Shown here one piece after another: positions 7,237 through 16,448 of a DNA stretch of 44,404 nucleotides. The DNA is from Candidatus Goldiibacteriota bacterium (lineage in GTDB: Bacteria; Oederibacteriota; JAAXVQ01). The stretch lies in contig JAGVPM010000171.1 in NCBI GenBank assembly GCA_020052235.1, forward strand, positions 1 to 44,404, read 5' to 3'. Position numbers and translations under genes: made by a program. The notes under the pieces are model-generated. The model was not told the origin of the DNA, searched no databases, and saw nothing but the letters and a program-made list of their open reading frames with translations. How positions within the stretch are numbered: position 1 is the first letter of the stretch; each line of letters starts with the position of its first letter.

Positions 7237-10002
7237 TTACGCCGAAGGTGTTAAAATGCTGCGGATGGTCTGTAATAATTCGGCTAAGGAATAGGGCTTT
7301 TGCAAAAAAGGAATTCCCCGGCCTTGAATCTGAGTCCATTGCGCCTTGCTGTCCGCATAGCCGCTGCTTAAAATCACCTTTAAGTCGGGATTTTCATTGC
7401 GCAATTCCTCGATCAGCTTTAAGCCGTTTTTATCCGGCAGAACCACGTCGCTCAAAATCAAATGGAGGCGCCCTTTTTCATTGCGGAAAATTTCCAGGGC
7501 TTCCTTGGCCGTGTGGGCTTTAAACACCACGTATCCGCATTCCTGCAACGCCCGGCTGGAAAATTCCAGCACCTGCTCCTCGTCTTCAATGACCAAAATA
7601 CGTTCCTGCCGCCCTTGATACTCGGCCAAAGAACGAACCGGTTTGCTCTGAACAATTCCCGTATGGCAGGTTGCGCAGGCCGGCCAATAAATTTTAAAGG
7701 TGGTTCCTTGTTCCGGAATGCTGGATACCTGCAGCCAGCCTTCGTGTTGTTTGACGATCCCGTACACCACGGCCAATCCCAACCCCGTGCCCAAGCCGAC
7801 TTCCTTGGTGGTGAAAAACGGTTCAAAAATACTGGGTAAAATTTCCGCATCAATCCCGCGCCCGGTATCCTCCACCGAAAGGCAGATAAATTTTCCGGTC
7901 CGTGACTCGGGCATCAAGGCCGTGTCCGCCGGAGTAATTTCGACCCGGCTGGTTTTAAATAAAAGCCGTCCGCCTTCCGGCATCGCGTCGCGCGCATTGA
8001 CCGCCAAATTCATTATCACTTGCTCCAAATTCACCAAATCCGCCTTAATCGCTTCCAGATCCGGCTCCAATTCCAGGGCCAGCTTGATATCTTCGCCGAT
8101 TAAATGGCTCAGCATCTTTTGCATGTTGAAAATCACCTGGTTCAAATCCAATTCGCGGACTTGCAAAACCTGGCGGCGGCTGTAGGCCAGCAATTGGCGC
8201 GTCACGGCGCCGCCCCGTTGGGCGGCTTTAATTACTTCTTCCACATCTTGGTACGCCCGGGGATCCAAGCCGGGACGATTGAGCACCAATTCCGAAAATC
8301 CCAGAATGGCCATCAATAAATTATTGAAATCATGGGCCACGCTCCCGGCCAAACGGCCCACGGCCTCCATTTTCTGCGATTGCCGAAGCTGTTCTTCCAG
8401 ATGCTTGGATTCCGTAACATCCAGCAGAGTGCCGATAATCGCCGACTGCCCGTTGATCTCCGTAACGCTCCCGTGCACCTCGCACAAAATCTCATGTCCG
8501 TCTTTCCTCACGCCCCGGAGTCGGAAACGCCCGGTATGTGTTTCTTGACTAAACAGCTGCTGCATCGTGTCTTGAACCAAATTAACTTCAGTCGGGTGCA
8601 CCACCGCATCCAGGCCAGGCATGCCCTGCATGGCGGAAACCGTGTATCCGAAAATCTCCGCCATCCGGGGATTCACGTATTGGAACATCCCTTCTTGTAT
8701 GATGTAAATCCCCACCAAAGAGTGTTCAACCAAGCTGCGGAATTTGGCTTCAGCGGCCATCATCGCCTGTTCGGCCATTTTCTTTTCAGTAATATTTTCA
8801 AAGGCCAACCCCAAACGCCGACCAGGCATGCGGAACGCGTGAAAAATAAAAAAAACTTCAATGCGATCGTCACGGTAATGCAATTCCTCTTCCACAAACG
8901 GTTCGCCGCTCTCCATGACTTTCAGGAAAGCATCTTTTAAGCCGGTTTGCTTGGCTTTCGGCCAAACTTCCTCAAACTCCTTGCCCATAAATTTTTGACT
9001 ATTGAGTTTCACCAAGCGTTCGGCTTCGGGATTGGCTTCCAGGAAAATCAACAGGTCGGGACTCTGGTGCTGAAAAATCATTAACCCCGAGGGAATGGAT
9101 TGCATGATGTCCGCGGACATTTGCCGCGATTCCCGCAGGGCTTCCGCGGCTTTTATCCGGCTCGAAATATCCCGCACAAATTCTATGACGCCCTTCAATT
9201 GCCCCGTGGCCGAATCCATGAGCGGGAACGTATGCAACTCAACGCTTCCGGTCGCATCCCCGTTTTCATTCACGAACGGCACTACGGCATACGAAGCCTT
9301 GCCTGTCCGAAGGGTATCTTTGCAGGGACATACGGCGCAGGGCTCAGTGCGGTTATGGTACACGCGGTAGCATTTCCGGCCGATCAACGGGCGTACATGG
9401 GAATAAAGTTTTTCCATGGCGGAATTTACGCGCAGGACATTCAATTCCGTATCCAGGACGCTCACGCCATCCTGAATGCTCTCAAAAACCTCGAACAAAA
9501 ACCGCTCTTTCTGAATTAAATTCTGCTCCATTTGCAGCCGCGCGGTAATATCCACACCCGACCCCAAATAACCGCCAACATGCTGATTTTGTGTAATAAA
9601 CGACGTATTGAATTCACCGATTAAATAGGCTCCTGATTTGGTCCGGACTCTTAACCGCTGCGTTTTCGGGGTTCCGCCCCGAGCCGTGCTTTCCAACCGT
9701 TTCACTGAACTCTCGGCATCGTCGGGATGAAGCAGGGATAAAAACGGCTTGCCCAACCACTCGCGCCGTGTCCATCCGGTCAGGGTTTCAAATGCATGAT
9801 TTAAAAAAAGAATTTCTTTTTCCGGTGAGAGGATATAAATGATGTCATTGGCCGTATCCACCAAATGTTCAAAAAACTGGCTGGAATCAAACTTCAATTT
9901 GGAAAACTTAGGCTTAAGCCGGTAATGACGCCAACAGGCAACCGCAACCCCAACCAAGGCAATTCCGGCGATGCTCAACCCGGCCCAGAAAAACCCAGAC
10001 AT
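7237..10002 (-). CDS. hybrid sensor histidine kinase with four PAS domains and a receiver
   Basis: 921 aa. One N-terminal membrane segment (about 5-24); four PAS-like domains (about 42-155, 165-285, 293-405, 415-535); HisKA with phosphoacceptor His557 in VAHDFNN; HATPase with N-box NLAVNARDAMPEGG, G1 EDTGRGID and G2 GLGTGLGLAVVYG; C-terminal receiver (about 800-918) with acidic pocket IEDE and phosphoacceptor Asp852 in SDVVLP. The second PAS contains a cysteine group C211, C222, C225, C227, suggesting a metal, iron-sulfur or redox site. No partner regulator is adjacent, so it is orphan. ATG 10002 has GAGGG upstream. Both sides carry the same palindromic repeat. The signal sensed is unknown. 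Confidence 0.93.
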   Translation of the reverse strand: MSGFFWAGLSIAGIALVGVAVACWRHYRLKPKFSKLKFDSSQFFEHLVDTANDIIYILSPEKEILFLNHAFETLTGWTRREWLGKPFLSLLHPDDAESSVKRLESTARGGTPKTQRLRVRTKSGAYLIGEFNTSFITQNQHVGGYLGSGVDITARLQMEQNLIQKERFLFEVFESIQDGVSVLDTELNVLRVNSAMEKLYSHVRPLIGRKCYRVYHNRTEPCAVCPCKDTLRTGKASYAVVPFVNENGDATGSVELHTFPLMDSATGQLKGVIEFVRDISSRIKAAEALRESRQMSADIMQSIPSGLMIFQHQSPDLLIFLEANPEAERLVKLNSQKFMGKEFEEVWPKAKQTGLKDAFLKVMESGEPFVEEELHYRDDRIEVFFIFHAFRMPGRRLGLAFENITEKKMAEQAMMAAEAKFRSLVEHSLVGIYIIQEGMFQYVNPRMAEIFGYTVSAMQGMPGLDAVVHPTEVNLVQDTMQQLFSQETHTGRFRLRGVRKDGHEILCEVHGSVTEINGQSAIIGTLLDVTESKHLEEQLRQSQKMEAVGRLAGSVAHDFNNLLMAILGFSELVLNRPGLDPRAYQDVEEVIKAAQRGGAVTRQLLAYSRRQVLQVRELDLNQVIFNMQKMLSHLIGEDIKLALELEPDLEAIKADLVNLEQVIMNLAVNARDAMPEGGRLLFKTSRVEITPADTALMPESRTGKFICLSVEDTGRGIDAEILPSIFEPFFTTKEVGLGTGLGLAVVYGIVKQHEGWLQVSSIPEQGTTFKIYWPACATCHTGIVQSKPVRSLAEYQGRQERILVIEDEEQVLEFSSRALQECGYVVFKAHTAKEALEIFRNEKGRLHLILSDVVLPDKNGLKLIEELRNENPDLKVILSSGYADSKAQWTQIQGRGIPFLQKPYSLAELLQTIRSILTPSA

Positions 10003-10062
10003 AATATCCCTCTTTCTTGACGGCCAACTTTAATCTGTTCAATCCCCGGCATCTACCTGTTG

Positions 10063-10186
10063 CTACAGCTGCATTTTTAAAGGATATTGTCATTTCGAGG
10101 AGCTTTAGCGACGAGAAATCTGAAAGAAATGCGTGAATCAGATTTCTCTCTTCGTTCGAAATGACAATTATTTTTCAGAACGCATC
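10063..10186. repeat. dispersed palindromic element, copy B
   Basis: Second copy of the element at 7107-7230, same orientation and similar length: CTACAGCTGCATTTTTAA, GTCATTTCGAGGAGC, GAGAAATCTGAAAG, then mirrored AGATTTCTC and CGAAATGACAA, ending AACGCATCT. It occupies the middle of the 361-bp gap 10003-10363, which otherwise holds only the promoter at 10242-10270 and no gene. Confidence 0.85.
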
Positions 10187-10241
10187 TATGGAACTAGTCA
10201 CGAATTCAAATGTGCGTAAAACCCCTTTCCATCGAATGCCA

Positions 10242-10270
10242 TTGACACCTAAATCTTATTTCCTTATTAT
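10242..10270 (+). promoter_or_regulatory. promoter for the O-antigen-ligase-like gene
   Basis: Consensus TTGACA (10242-10247), 17-nt spacer, TATTAT (10265-10270, running into TATAAT at 10268-10273), about 90 nt upstream of the GTG start. Confidence 0.7.
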
Positions 10271-10363
10271 AATACCATTTTCGGCTTTTCCTTACTATTT
10301 CTGTATGGTCTGGGCCGGTTTTTACTGGTTTGATTTTATTGCCAATTCCCGGAGGATTCCAGC

Positions 10364-12646
10364 GTGCCTACCAACTCTTTACAAATCGAAACCGACGCCA
10401 GGTTGATCCAATGGTGCGACCGGGCCATTGAAATTTTATTGTATCTCACTTTTTTGGCCATGCCTTTGTTTTTCGTCATTCTGACCCGCGATCAATTTGA
10501 ATTGCCCAAATTGACGCTGTTGCGCACCTTCACCATTGGCATGCTGGCTTTATGGGGAGTGCGCAGCCTGGCCGCCCGCCGTTTTGACTTCCGGCGCACA
10601 CCGCTGGATATCCCCATCGCCGTCTGGGTGGGCTTAAATTTCCTGACCAGCATTCACAGCGTATCCGGCTATGTGTCTTGGCTGGGTGAATATGAAAATT
10701 TCCGCGGATTATTGACCAACCTCAATTATGTGGCCTTGTTTTATATTTGCATTAATTTTATCCGGACCCGCGTGCAAATCGACCGGCTGCTGTTTGTCAT
10801 TTTTCTGGCCGGACTATTGACCACGGCTTACGGCATCGGCCAATTTTTCGGACTTGATTTCATTGCGTGGAATCCCATGTCCGTTTCCAAAGGCCGTTAT
10901 TTTTCCAGCTTGGGAAACCCTAATTTCCTGGCTGCCTATCTGGCCATGGTCATGCCTTTGATCGTCGTATTCTTCGTTGAAACCAAGTCCTCCTTTAAAC
11001 GCCTGTTGCTGTTTTTTTCCTTCATTGCCATGTTCTTATGCCTTATGGGCACCTGGAGCCGCGGAGGATTCCTGGGCTTGATCATGGGCTTGGCCGTCTT
11101 GGCCTTCTTGGGAGCACAAAAAATTTTCCGGCATTTCCAAGATATTTCCCACCTGCAAAACCGGACTTTGACGGAGACTCTGCGGATTGAAATCAGGCAG
11201 AATAAATTTTGGGTTTCTATTTTGGGAATTACCGTGGCCCTGCTCATATTGATTTCCGCCACCTTGGGCCGCGATCATATGGTGCGCGTGGCCAATGCCA
11301 TTCTGCACTTCCCGGAAACCATTAAAGTATCGCGCCTGCACATCTGGGGGCCGGCGGTTCATATTATCCGCGAAAACTTCTGGCTGGGCACGGGTTTGGA
11401 TACCTTTAAGACCGTGTTTCCGCGTTATGCCACGCCGGAATTTGCTTCCATTGACGGAGCCAATGTCGCTTCGCGGACCGCCCATAATGAAATCCTGCAA
11501 GTTCTCGCCGCGCAAGGCATCATCGGCCTCATCATAGTTTTGGCGCTTACGCTATCCATTTTATGGAATTGGTGGCGCGCCTGCCAACGCCATGAAAAAG
11601 AATGGAAAGACCGCCTGATTTTATTTGGTTTGCTGGGTGCCTGGACGGCATATTCGGTGCAAAATATTTTTTCTTTCGGCGTCGCCGCCATTGACACTTT
11701 TTACTGGCTCATCATTGCCCTCATCGTCCTGTTGCAAACCAGTCCGGAAGACCAAACCCGTTTGGCGCCTTCCCAAACACCCGAACCCAAGCCCGGGTCC
11801 GTCTTCCGCGCGCTCTTGACGGTCCGCACGCTGCTTTTGCTTCTCATCACCCTAAGCGCCGGGTATTTGAGCTGGCAGGCATTTAAAGTCGCGTATGCGG
11901 ATTACGAGTACAATTTGGGGACTTTATACCGGATGCAAAATTATTCGGATATGACTGTACAAGCCTTTGCCAAAGCCTCGGACTTATGTCCACTGGAGGT
12001 AAAATACAAAGTGTATCTGGGGCTGGCTTTTGAAGAAAAAGCCAAAAATACCAACGATCCCCAACAACAAAAACAATTGGTCCAAAGCGCCATTGAAGCC
12101 TACACCGAAGGTTTGCGTTTAAACCCGTCCAATGCCTACTATTTGGGCAACCTCGGGCGCGCCTACGGCCTGGCCGGGGAACTGGAGAAAGACCGCGTGG
12201 ATTATTATGAAAAAGCGGTGGCCTATTCCAAGCAAGCCATTGAGCAGGCGCCGGTCACGGTGCTGTTTTATCAAAACTTGGCGTTTTTGTATTTAGGGCA
12301 TGGGAATGAAGCCGGATTTATCCATTTGCTCGATACGTTGTCCAAATTTGCACCCGTGGACGGTTCGCGGCTTTGGTTTACGGCCGGAAATAATTTCTAC
12401 AACTCCGGTAATTTGCTCAAGGCTAAAACCTTTTATGAAAAATCCCTGGCCTTGGATCCAAAATATGTGGAAGGTTATTTTAACTTGGGAGTCACCATTG
12501 CCCAATTAAACGACCCGGCGCAAGCCATCGCCTATTGGCGCAAATCCTTGGAAATCAAACCGGATTTTGAACCGGCCCAGCAAATGATTCTGCGTTACGC
12601 CAAACCTTCTAAGGTTGAGGCGGCCAAGGGGATTCTGAGCCATTAA
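10364..12646 (+). CDS. O-antigen ligase-family membrane protein with C-terminal TPRs
   Basis: 760 aa. Roughly twelve hydrophobic segments in the first 470 residues with the Wzy_C/WaaL-type region (SLGNPNFLAAYLAMVMPL and GTWSRGGFLGLIMGLAVLA, then a large loop with WGPAVHIIRENFWLGTGLDT). A further membrane segment lies near 490-510, then about five TPR-like repeats (for example SNAYYLGNLGRAYGLAGE and VEGYFNLGVTIAQLND). Family members polymerise or ligate surface glycans at the outer face of the inner membrane; this one could also be a glycosyltransferase-like protein O-ligase. The GTG start is set by GGAGG 8 nt upstream. It is monocistronic, convergent with dnaE. No glycan-synthesis genes are next to it. 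Confidence 0.88.
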   Translation: MPTNSLQIETDARLIQWCDRAIEILLYLTFLAMPLFFVILTRDQFELPKLTLLRTFTIGMLALWGVRSLAARRFDFRRTPLDIPIAVWVGLNFLTSIHSVSGYVSWLGEYENFRGLLTNLNYVALFYICINFIRTRVQIDRLLFVIFLAGLLTTAYGIGQFFGLDFIAWNPMSVSKGRYFSSLGNPNFLAAYLAMVMPLIVVFFVETKSSFKRLLLFFSFIAMFLCLMGTWSRGGFLGLIMGLAVLAFLGAQKIFRHFQDISHLQNRTLTETLRIEIRQNKFWVSILGITVALLILISATLGRDHMVRVANAILHFPETIKVSRLHIWGPAVHIIRENFWLGTGLDTFKTVFPRYATPEFASIDGANVASRTAHNEILQVLAAQGIIGLIIVLALTLSILWNWWRACQRHEKEWKDRLILFGLLGAWTAYSVQNIFSFGVAAIDTFYWLIIALIVLLQTSPEDQTRLAPSQTPEPKPGSVFRALLTVRTLLLLLITLSAGYLSWQAFKVAYADYEYNLGTLYRMQNYSDMTVQAFAKASDLCPLEVKYKVYLGLAFEEKAKNTNDPQQQKQLVQSAIEAYTEGLRLNPSNAYYLGNLGRAYGLAGELEKDRVDYYEKAVAYSKQAIEQAPVTVLFYQNLAFLYLGHGNEAGFIHLLDTLSKFAPVDGSRLWFTAGNNFYNSGNLLKAKTFYEKSLALDPKYVEGYFNLGVTIAQLNDPAQAIAYWRKSLEIKPDFEPAQQMILRYAKPSKVEAAKGILSH

Positions 12647-12703
12647 TTCAGTTTCAAAACTATGCCGTCGGCAAAGCGGATATTGATTTTGTTTTTGTCG
12701 AAA

Positions 12704-12860
12704 GGCATGGTCTAAAGTTTTTAAATCATCGGGTCAGGCCCTCCACAACGTGTCCCCCCGAATTCATGCCGGGCGTTTAAGTTGGTACGTGTGCCGTAAC
12801 TATGCACGGAGTAAAATGTTGGGCTTCGGACCCGATGATTTAAAAACTTTAGACCATGCC
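12704..12860. repeat. perfect 32-bp inverted repeat around a 93-nt structured core
   Basis: Arms at 12704-12735 and 12829-12860 match 32 of 32 as reverse complements, starting GGCATGGTCTAAAG. The core carries two possible small hairpins (CCCG/CGGG around 12756-12773 and CGTG/CACG around 12788-12808), so the whole could fold as a three-way junction. It lies between convergent genes. No target-site duplication is evident and there is no protein inside. It is MITE-like, or a large bidirectional terminator or noncoding RNA. Confidence 0.85.
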
Positions 12861-12909
12861 GCCCTATATCATTTCATATAATTCGCTTTGCCAATGGCCT
12901 GGCTCTGAT

Positions 12910-15900
12910 CTAATTTTTTCCGTACCCAAGATTGCCTTCGATACGGATATGTGTTTCTCCGGCCAAATCCCGGACTTGGGCCAGCCATTCATCCGTCACC
13001 CGCACGCTCATGCGTTCGGGCAGGGTTTCCACCACCTCGCCATGATGCTCGGTCACCATGTGCAGAACCACGCGGATGTTTCCCGGTTGCCCAGTGAGCA
13101 GGCGCTTCAAGGCTTCCAATTGTTCAACCCCGGCGGTTGACGACAACGTAATGTGCACGGACTTGGCCAAACGCAAATACGCTTCGGCCATAGGAATGAT
13201 GTCCGTGGCCACCAATTTGCTTTCATCCCCGCTGCGGTCCACGCGCCCGGCCACAAACAACATGGCATCCTTTTCCAAATACCGGCTGTGCTTGCCGAGC
13301 AAATCCGGCCAGACAATCACCTCCGACAAACCTTCCAGGTCTTCCAGGGAAAACCGCACCATGGTTTCTTTGCGCTTGGTCAAACTCCGGCGAATGCCCA
13401 CCACCAAGCCCCCGACAATCACGATTTTCCCTTCATCGCAGGCATTCAAATCAATGGTCCTGACCGTGCGAAAGGTGCTTAATAAGTTTTGATATTCCGC
13501 CAACGGATGCCCGGATAAATAAAAACCCAGCACCTCCTTCTCATTAGCCAAACGGATATTTTCCGGTTCAGCCGCGGCGCTGGGGCGTGATGGGCTTCCC
13601 GGTTCCAAGAGCAAGTCGCCAAAAAGCGAAACTTGGCCGCGCGCGCGTTCCTCCTGTTTTTTTTGCCCGGATGCCAGACGTGCCGGCAACTCCTCCAATA
13701 ACGCATTCCGTAAAGGCGACAGGGCATCAAAAGCTCCGGCTTTGATCAAACTCTCAACCACGCGGGCATGCAGCACGCGGGCATCCACCCGGTTGCAAAA
13801 ATCATCAAAGGATGCGAATGCCCCGCCCGCGGCGCGTTCGCCGGCAATGGATTCCGCGGCGCCCACACCCACATTGCGGATGGCGGCCAGGCCGAAACGC
13901 AACCCCTGATCCTCCACCGTGAACATGGCCAGGCCGTGATTGACATCCGGCTGCCGGACGGTAATCCCCATGCGGCGGCACTCAATCACATACTGGGCAA
14001 TTTTATCCGTATTTCCCAATTCATTGGAGAGCAAGGCGGCCATGTATTCGAGCGGATAATTCGCCTTGAGATAGGCCGTCTGATAGGCCACCAAGGCATA
14101 CGCCAAACTATGTGATTTGTTGAATCCATATTCCCCGAAACGCGCCATGTGATCGAAAATTTCCTCTGCGCGCTCTCTTTCCAATTTCAAACCGGCCGCG
14201 CCCTTTAAAAAACGCTCGCGCTGCTGTTCGATCAATTCCGGATTTTTCTTGCCCATGGCGCGGCGCAGCAAATCCGCCTGCGCAAAAGTAAAATTGCCGA
14301 TACGCACCGCGATTTCCATGACCTGTTCCTGATACACAATCGTGCCGAAAGTTTCACTCAAAACGGTTTCCAGCGCCGGATGCAGATGCCGGATGGGTAG
14401 TTTGCCTTGCTTGCGTTGAATGAATTCGTCAATCATGGCCATGGGACCGGGCCGGTAGAGCGCCACCAGGGCGCAAATTTCCTCCAATGACTTGGGCTGC
14501 AACCGCTTCAATAAATCACGCATGCCGGACGATTCCAATTGGAATACGCCCAGGGTGTGCCCCTCGCCGAGTAATTTAAAGGTGGGTTCATCGTGCAATG
14601 GAATGCGCTCCAGGTCCACCGGAACCTGCTGCCTGGTTAAAATGGCCTGAACCGCGTCATGCATGATGGAAAGCGTGCGCAACCCTAAAAAATCCATTTT
14701 TAAAAGTCCCAAGCGCTCCAGCGATTCCATGGCATATTGGGTTGTCACTGTGCTCTCGCTGGCGGCCTCGTTGCTTTGTTCTACCGCCGCTGCACGGGCA
14801 TTTTTGGTATGACACAAGGGTACGGATTGAATCAAAGGCTCCCGGGAAATCACCACGCCGGCCGCATGCGTGGACGCGTGCCTAACTTGACCTTCCAAGG
14901 CTCTGGCCGTATCCAGCAAGGTATGAATCCTGGCCTCGGAATCGTACCACGTCCGCAGCTCCGGGACTTGCTCCAGGGCTTTTTGCAGCGTAATGTCCAA
15001 TTCCTGCGGAATTAATTTGGCCACGCGGTCAACTTCTTCATACGCGTATCCCAATACCCGGCCGACGTCGCGCACAGCCGCTTTGGCGGCCATGGTTCCG
15101 AAGGTAATAATTTGCGCTACGTTTTCCTGGCCGTATTTTTTCGTGACATAGCGGATAACCTCTTCCCTCCCGGTATCGGAAAAATCCACGTCAATATCCG
15201 GAGGGCTGATGCGTTCGGGATTTAAAAAACGTTCGAAGATCAAGCCATATTTAATCGGATCAATCCGGGTGATTCCCAGGAGATACGAAACGAGCGACCC
15301 GGCGGCCGAACCCCGCCCCGGGCCCACGGGAATTTTCTGGGCTTGGGCATACTGGATGAAGTCCCGGACAATTAAAAAATAAGCGGCATAGCCGACTTGG
15401 CGGATAACGCCCAATTCGCGTTTCAGCCGTTCTTCCACCCCGGTATCCGCCTGGGGATACAAACGGGGCAAATTTTCCCGGCATAATGTTTCCAGATAAG
15501 CGTCCAATTCGCGGCCCGGCTCTTCAACCTGGAGCGTTGCTTTGGCCTCCACGGGAATTTGATATTTCGGCAGCTGCACGGTTCCGGCGGGAATCTCCAG
15601 ATTGCACCGGTTCGCAATCTCCAGCGTGTTGCGCCCGGCTTCCGGCACCTCCTGGAACAAGGTCTCCATCTCCGCGCCGCTTTTCAAATAAAATTCCTGA
15701 GTGGGCATGCGCATCCGGCGCTCGTCTAAGAGCGTGGTGTTGGTCTGGATGCACAACAACGCCTCGTGCGCGAGGGAATCCTCCCGGCGCAGGTAATGCA
15801 CATCGTTGGTGGCCGCCAGCGGAATATTTGAGCTGCGGGCCAAATCAATCAGCCCCCGGTTGACTACCCCCTGGGCCGGAATCCCATGATCCATCATTTC

Positions 15901-16431
15901 CAGGTAAAAATTGCCCGCTCCGAAAATCTGACAATACTCATCGGCCAATTGCCGGGCTTGGGGAATTTCGTTTTTTTGGATGAGCATGGGGATTTCACCG
16001 TGCAGGCAGGCCGAGAGTCCGATCAATCCGCGGGCATGCTTGGCCAACACTTCCCGGTCAATGCGCGGACGGTAATAAAACCCCTGCAGAAATCCGATGC
16101 TGGAAAGGGCGACTAAATTCCTGTACCCCTCCAAATCGCGGGCCAGCAGGACCAAATGGTACGATGCGTCTTTCATGCCGTGATTGGAATGCTTATCCAG
16201 GCGTGATCCGGAAGCCATGTACGCTTCCATGCCGATGATGGGCTTGATTCCGTGTTTCAGGCACTCGTGGTAAAACTCCATGACGCCGTACATGGACCCA
16301 TGGTCGGTCAATCCCAAAGTCGGCATTTTCAATTCTTTGGCGCGGGCAATCAACGAGGAGAGGCGGCAAGCGCCGTCCAAAAGGGAGTATTCGGAATGGA
16401 CATGCAAATGAACGAAATGTTTGAACGGCAT
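12910..16431 (-). CDS. dnaE: DNA polymerase III alpha subunit
   Basis: Replicative C-family polymerase. 1173 aa, typical DnaE length. N-terminal PHP domain (HLHVHSEYSLLDGA, LTDHGSMYGVMEFY), polymerase palm with the paired aspartates of PDIDVDF (411-417) after PVGPGRGSAAGSLVSY, finger and thumb regions, helix-hairpin-helix (EYGFNKSHSLAYA upstream, then LRFGLAAIRNVG), and a C-terminal OB fold (IVIVGGLVVGIRRSLTKRKE). No intein or split. ATG 16431 lies 17 nt after guaA, with only a weak GGAA ribosome site, so translation is probably linked to guaA. It is convergent with the O-antigen-ligase-like gene. Confidence 0.98.
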   Translation of the reverse strand: MPFKHFVHLHVHSEYSLLDGACRLSSLIARAKELKMPTLGLTDHGSMYGVMEFYHECLKHGIKPIIGMEAYMASGSRLDKHSNHGMKDASYHLVLLARDLEGYRNLVALSSIGFLQGFYYRPRIDREVLAKHARGLIGLSACLHGEIPMLIQKNEIPQARQLADEYCQIFGAGNFYLEMMDHGIPAQGVVNRGLIDLARSSNIPLAATNDVHYLRREDSLAHEALLCIQTNTTLLDERRMRMPTQEFYLKSGAEMETLFQEVPEAGRNTLEIANRCNLEIPAGTVQLPKYQIPVEAKATLQVEEPGRELDAYLETLCRENLPRLYPQADTGVEERLKRELGVIRQVGYAAYFLIVRDFIQYAQAQKIPVGPGRGSAAGSLVSYLLGITRIDPIKYGLIFERFLNPERISPPDIDVDFSDTGREEVIRYVTKKYGQENVAQIITFGTMAAKAAVRDVGRVLGYAYEEVDRVAKLIPQELDITLQKALEQVPELRTWYDSEARIHTLLDTARALEGQVRHASTHAAGVVISREPLIQSVPLCHTKNARAAAVEQSNEAASESTVTTQYAMESLERLGLLKMDFLGLRTLSIMHDAVQAILTRQQVPVDLERIPLHDEPTFKLLGEGHTLGVFQLESSGMRDLLKRLQPKSLEEICALVALYRPGPMAMIDEFIQRKQGKLPIRHLHPALETVLSETFGTIVYQEQVMEIAVRIGNFTFAQADLLRRAMGKKNPELIEQQRERFLKGAAGLKLERERAEEIFDHMARFGEYGFNKSHSLAYALVAYQTAYLKANYPLEYMAALLSNELGNTDKIAQYVIECRRMGITVRQPDVNHGLAMFTVEDQGLRFGLAAIRNVGVGAAESIAGERAAGGAFASFDDFCNRVDARVLHARVVESLIKAGAFDALSPLRNALLEELPARLASGQKKQEERARGQVSLFGDLLLEPGSPSRPSAAAEPENIRLANEKEVLGFYLSGHPLAEYQNLLSTFRTVRTIDLNACDEGKIVIVGGLVVGIRRSLTKRKETMVRFSLEDLEGLSEVIVWPDLLGKHSRYLEKDAMLFVAGRVDRSGDESKLVATDIIPMAEAYLRLAKSVHITLSSTAGVEQLEALKRLLTGQPGNIRVVLHMVTEHHGEVVETLPERMSVRVTDEWLAQVRDLAGETHIRIEGNLGYGKN

Positions 16432-16448
16432 ATTTTATTTTTTTCCGA

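Noticed and set aside
12704-12860. Integron attC site
   Set aside because: A GTTGGGC core-like heptamer is present, but no matching RYYYAAC partner at the other end and the arms are perfectly paired, unlike attC.
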